NCBI RefSeq assembly: GCF_900109515.1
Contig: NZ_FOBD01000008.1
Coordinates: 291,089-355,088 of the forward strand
DNA: 64,000 nt
Source: Paenibacillus sp. OK003
GTDB lineage: Bacteria; Bacillota; Bacilli; Paenibacillales; Paenibacillaceae
Direction of reading: 5' to 3'
Below are positions 60,828 through 64,000 of the stretch, in pieces. Under the pieces are notes generated by a model. It was not told the DNA's origin. It saw nothing but the letters and a program-made list of their open reading frames with translations, and did not search any database. Numbering within the stretch: the first letter of the stretch is position 1; each line of letters opens with the position of its first letter. A program made the position numbers and the translations under genes.

Positions 60828-62651
60828 TCATTCCCCTTTCGGTTGAAGTTGAATGGATACTGTCACCGCCAGGCCCTGCCCGGGACTGCCATCGACGCTC
60901 AGGCTGCCGCCTTCTCCATACATGAGTCGGAGCCTTTGGGCGATATTGTTAAGTCCCAGCCTGTCTCCCGCATGACATCTCAATGCCTCATTGGAGGGCT
61001 GCCGAGCAATGGATTCATTTAATTCATCAATCTCCGCCTGAGCCATGCCTTTGCCATTGTCACGTACAATAATCAGCAGCTCATCATCAAATTTCAATGC
61101 AGATACCCAGATCATCCCGCCATCCGCCTGCCCTTCAATGCCATGGTAGACCGCGTTCTCCACCAGCGGTTGCAATACCAGCTTGGGAATCAGACAATCT
61201 GTAACAGCTTCATCGATGTCATAGATTACCTCCAGCTTGCCGTCATAACGTACTTGTTGAATGCGTACATAGGACTGCACAAAAGCCAATTCTTCCTGAA
61301 GTGGAACCCTCCGATCTACCTTATCAATCGTATAACGCAGCAGCTTACCAAGTGCCGTCACCATATCAGACACCTCAGCGTGCTTCTGGCGGACCGCCAT
61401 CATGTTGATGGACTCTAATGTGTTGTATATAAAATGGGGATTGATCTGGCTCTGCAATGCTGACAACTCCGCCTCTCGCTCTTGAATGCCCAACAGAAAT
61501 ACCTCGTTGAACAGTCGATGGATCTCTTCCATCATCCGGTTAAAACCCCGGCTAATCTGTCCGAACTCATCATTGCTAAAGTGCGCTACACGCTGGCTAA
61601 AGTCTCCCTGCTCCACCCGAATCATATTGTGCTTCAGTCGAATCAGCGGCCTCGTTATGCGGTAGGATAAGAGAACCGCGAGAACTGCTACCGCCGCCAT
61701 ACATAACACAGCGAATCCAAACGTAAACGTGAGCATCTCGCCCGATTCCTTCTGAATAACGGCAATAGGTGTCAGGCTGATCACCGAAAGTCCTGAATAG
61801 CTGGAATGGTGCTGTACGTAGAGATAGGGCTTCCCATCAAGGACAACCTTCTGGTTGCCTGCGTAGCCTTGAAGCTGGCCATGCGTTAACAGTTGGTCGT
61901 ATGCGGACAGACCTCCGGCTGAGGTGCGTTCGAATAGGAGACGCTGCTTGCTGTCGACAATCATCAGGCTCGCGTTTTGCTCAAAATTCAAATTGGACAA
62001 GAGTTGGCCGAAGGCTTCGAGCCGGATGTCGATCAGAATGTAGCCCAGTCGCTGGAGTGTCCCCGGATCACGAATCTCACGGGCAACCGATATATACGGC
62101 TCTTCATGACTGCCCGTGTAATAGCTGGGCTCGTGCGGAGGAAGCAGACGCCATTCGCCTTCCGAGCCGTTAAGCTCTGCAAACCAGTCATCCTGCCTGC
62201 TGTCCCATACCGGATTCACTGCCAGTGAATCCAGATTGGAGAACAAAATGCCGCTGTTGCTGATCAGATGCATGCCACGAATTTCCGGTCGGTCATACGC
62301 CTGACCGGACGTGTAGAGCTTCATTTTCAGATAATCATCGGACCGCGCCCATGTACCCGATCCCATCGGAGCATTGTATTTGCCCAGAATGCCAAGCACC
62401 ATCTGATCATAGAGCGGCAAGAGCGACAAACGTTCGAAGTCCTTGAGCAGCCGATTCAGATTGGTATTAATCTGGCGGACAATATCAATGGTGAACTGCT
62501 CCGTCTTGCGATCAATCGTCTGCGAGAAATGCAGGTAATTCACCACTCCCTGCAAGCTTAAGGGCAGCAAGGTCAGCCCCAGGAACAACAGGAGCAGCTT
62601 GGTGCGCAGATTCATATTTCTTCCGAAATAACCCTGTACCTTGTCCATCAT
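60828..62651 (-). CDS. Sensor histidine kinase (YesM-like)
   Basis: 607 aa. TM at ~18-38, a large dCache-like extracytoplasmic domain (~40-295), TM at ~300-325, HAMP, then His_kinase: ELSALQSQINPHFIYNTLESINMMAV with the phosphoacceptor His, and an ATPase domain VLQPLVENAVYHGIEG and VRDNGKGM. It senses a sugar or its binding protein at the surface. It ends at the start of the regulator gene, so the two are translationally coupled. Confidence 0.93.
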   Translation of the reverse strand: MMDKVQGYFGRNMNLRTKLLLLFLGLTLLPLSLQGVVNYLHFSQTIDRKTEQFTIDIVRQINTNLNRLLKDFERLSLLPLYDQMVLGILGKYNAPMGSGTWARSDDYLKMKLYTSGQAYDRPEIRGMHLISNSGILFSNLDSLAVNPVWDSRQDDWFAELNGSEGEWRLLPPHEPSYYTGSHEEPYISVAREIRDPGTLQRLGYILIDIRLEAFGQLLSNLNFEQNASLMIVDSKQRLLFERTSAGGLSAYDQLLTHGQLQGYAGNQKVVLDGKPYLYVQHHSSYSGLSVISLTPIAVIQKESGEMLTFTFGFAVLCMAAVAVLAVLLSYRITRPLIRLKHNMIRVEQGDFSQRVAHFSNDEFGQISRGFNRMMEEIHRLFNEVFLLGIQEREAELSALQSQINPHFIYNTLESINMMAVRQKHAEVSDMVTALGKLLRYTIDKVDRRVPLQEELAFVQSYVRIQQVRYDGKLEVIYDIDEAVTDCLIPKLVLQPLVENAVYHGIEGQADGGMIWVSALKFDDELLIIVRDNGKGMAQAEIDELNESIARQPSNEALRCHAGDRLGLNNIAQRLRLMYGEGGSLSVDGSPGQGLAVTVSIQLQPKGE

Positions 62652-62815
62652 TTCCGTTCATCCCTCCCTCTCCCGATCATTGTATGATCCCTCTTCACAG
62701 ATCAATCTGGATATAACTGGGGTCATCATATCCAGTTTTAATGATCGTTGGCTATCCTGCCAACCATGGGATTGGTACGGAATTTCAAGATTGAAGCGCA
62801 GCTTTCGGGGAAACG

Positions 62816-62846
62816 CAAAAAAGCCGACTGTATCGCTACAGTCGAC
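62816..62846 (-). terminator. Terminator of the SDR gene
   Basis: GTCGACTGTA / TACAGTCGGC hairpin with a GCGA loop and TTTTTT on the minus strand. Confidence 0.85.
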
Positions 62847-62859
62847 TACTCTTCTTGAA

Positions 62860-63753
62860 CTATTCTGTTGAACTAATCTGTTGAACCAGATGAGGAAGCC
62901 ATTCTTCCAGTGAGTCGAATGCAAATCCGGCTTTGGCTGCTCTCTTCGTATTCATGTACCAGGACGAAGTGATGCCAAAAGGTGAAGAATGCTCCTTCTC
63001 CGCCTCAGATTGAATGATGCTCGTTTTCCCCACAGCAACTTCGATTTTACCGATCAGTTCATTGAGCGATATTGTTCCACTGGAAGCCGCATTAATTGGT
63101 CCTTTGATCTCCGCATCCCCCAGCCAAGCCAGGAAACGTGCCGCTTCCGAAGAGTGAATGAATCCAATATCCGCTTCCGGGTTAGGTAACCCGATAGGCA
63201 GCCCCTGTTGTACATGCTCGATATGAAAATGCAATCTTCTCGTATAATCATCTGTGCCCAGAACAATGGGGAACCGAACAGTCGCTACAGGAAATGTTGC
63301 CTTTTGTATCAACACAGCCTCCGCTTGTCTTTTGCCTTCCTGATAAGAAACGACTTCATCTCCCGCAATTCGAACAGGATAGGTGGATGGGTCAAAGTCC
63401 TCTTCACGAAAGCCTTCATCCCCTTGTGTCCCTGCCTCATAGACAGATAAGCTTGAAGTGAGGATGTAACGTTTTACTCTGCCTTCAAAGACGTTCGCAG
63501 CCGCCAGAGCCGCTTCTGCTGAGTAGCAGACGTGATCATACACCACATCCCAATGTTCCAATTCCGCAGCATGACGCAATGATCCTTCGTTTGTCCGATC
63601 TAGCATGATATGGGTAACCCGCGAATCAAACGGAAACGCAATATTCCCTCTGCTCGCTACTGTGACTTCAACGTTCTCCTGGGCTGCCCAATGCTCCACA
63701 AGCCTTTTGCCAAAAAAGCGGGTGCCCCCAAGAACCAATACTTTCATACTCAT
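62860..63753 (-). CDS. NAD-dependent epimerase/dehydratase family protein
   Basis: 297 aa. KVLVLGGTRFFGKRLVEHW is an extended-SDR dinucleotide site. Unusually, there is no clear YxxxK; the expected place reads SYQEGKRQAEAVL (Y-x-x-G-K). Atypical SDRs of the CSP41/isoflavone-reductase-like group share this opening. Substrate unknown. ATG 63753 follows GGAGGGG by eight bases. Monocistronic, with its own terminator. Confidence 0.82.
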   Translation of the reverse strand: MSMKVLVLGGTRFFGKRLVEHWAAQENVEVTVASRGNIAFPFDSRVTHIMLDRTNEGSLRHAAELEHWDVVYDHVCYSAEAALAAANVFEGRVKRYILTSSLSVYEAGTQGDEGFREEDFDPSTYPVRIAGDEVVSYQEGKRQAEAVLIQKATFPVATVRFPIVLGTDDYTRRLHFHIEHVQQGLPIGLPNPEADIGFIHSSEAARFLAWLGDAEIKGPINAASSGTISLNELIGKIEVAVGKTSIIQSEAEKEHSSPFGITSSWYMNTKRAAKAGFAFDSLEEWLPHLVQQISSTE

Positions 63754-63905
63754 TCCATACCCCTCCATGTCTGATGATGACGAATCCAGAATGTTGCCCG
63801 GACTCTAACGCTCTAAGGGGTAAACGATGTAAGAGTATGAAAAGATACGCAGAAGTGTTGCTAACTTTCTTGTATGCATAAAAAAACCGACTGCATTATG
63901 CAATC

Positions 63906-64000
63906 TGGTCATACCCCTGTCAAGTAGACAGATAAAAAAAGCTATGCTGCCAGTGCGCATCGATATTCAATCGGTGCGCGCTGTTTGAGTTTGGCTTGAA
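63906..64000 (-). mobile_element. 3' end of an IS3-family insertion sequence, continuing past the window
   Basis: The end TGGTCATACCCCTGTCAAG (63906-63924) is a typical IS3/IS150-group terminus. Inside it, on the minus strand, is the end of an orfB transposase: 18 codons reading QAKLKQRAPIEYRCALAA, stop at 63944-63942. The C-terminal pattern L-x-x-x-P-x-x-Y-R is typical of IS3 transposases. Confidence 0.8.
63942..64000 (-). CDS. IS3-family transposase orfB, C-terminal fragment at window edge
   Basis: Only the last 18 codons are inside the window (see the mobile element entry). The upstream part with the DDE catalytic core is beyond the edge, so whether the copy is intact cannot be judged. 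Confidence 0.75.
   Translation of the reverse strand, partial: QAKLKQRAPIEYRCALAA

Noticed and set aside
1..64000. CRISPR arrays, tRNA or rRNA genes
   Set aside because: No regular spaced repeats and no tRNA or rRNA signature sequences were seen on either strand.

Overview
The window looks like a chromosomal segment of a Paenibacillus-type member of the Bacillota. The reasons are moderate GC with AGGAGG-type ribosome binding sites, frequent TTG and GTG starts, a serS T-box leader, a TPP riboswitch, CsoR/CopZ/CopA copper genes, a BMP-type (Nup/Yuf) nucleoside transporter, YesM/AraC-type sugar regulation, DUF5317, and a WXG100-type secretion remnant. The genus is inferred from gene content only. 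No tRNA, rRNA or CRISPR array was seen.

Layout. 1-1.6 kb: surface-glycan genes (a MurG-like glycosyltransferase cut by the window edge and a UDP-GlcNAc 4,6-dehydratase). 1.7-3.8 kb: an OmpR-type two-component pair. 4-5.5 kb: serS behind a T-box. 5.6-8.5 kb: an MFS sugar permease, a small membrane protein, a glyoxalase-fold protein and a uronate-dehydrogenase-like SDR. 8.7-13.2 kb: a TPP riboswitch and a thiamine-precursor ABC transporter with a thiamine-binding protein, then a TatD hydrolase. 13.3-16.1 kb: a nitroreductase/TetR pair and an ABC-2 permease under a promoter with twin palindromic operators. 16.3-19.7 kb: csoR-copZ-copA with two CsoR boxes. 19.8-24.7 kb: small and hypothetical genes, including a divergent ribbon-helix-helix pair with twin operators, an EamA exporter and a LysR regulator. 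24.9-31 kb: a nucleoside uptake operon (binding lipoprotein, ATPase, two permeases) that continues into a YuiH-like molybdo-oxidoreductase and a nucleoside phosphorylase. 31.3-40.8 kb: a secreted SLH-like protein, a DUF5317 gene with a 34-aa partner, a GGDEF/HD-GYP protein, a NarL-type two-component system, and the copper pair ycnJ/ycnI.

40.9-44.9 kb is the most unusual stretch. It holds a small WXG100-like protein, a decayed lipase whose C-terminus is a WXG100-like domain (a reverse-order type VII effector layout), a lipoprotein that could be its immunity protein, and a secreted Amidase_6 protein behind a perfect 22-bp palindrome. Two 95%-identical 111-bp direct repeats flank an AT-rich segment here.

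44.9-51 kb: DUF445, an aldo/keto reductase, a cupin, an AraC regulator and a GH28 pectinase-like enzyme. 51.4-54.6 kb: a glutamine-type ABC transporter. 54.7-62.7 kb: a sugar ABC operon with its YesM-type kinase and AraC-type regulator, plus an unassigned TIM-barrel protein and a FAD oxidoreductase. 62.9-64 kb: an SDR, then the end of an IS3-family element at the right edge.

Three copies of a structured intergenic repeat (about 10.1, 39.8 and 47.5 kb) share a nested hairpin whose stems differ in sequence but stay complementary. One copy is bounded by perfect 17-bp terminal inverted repeats, so the family looks like a MITE-type element.
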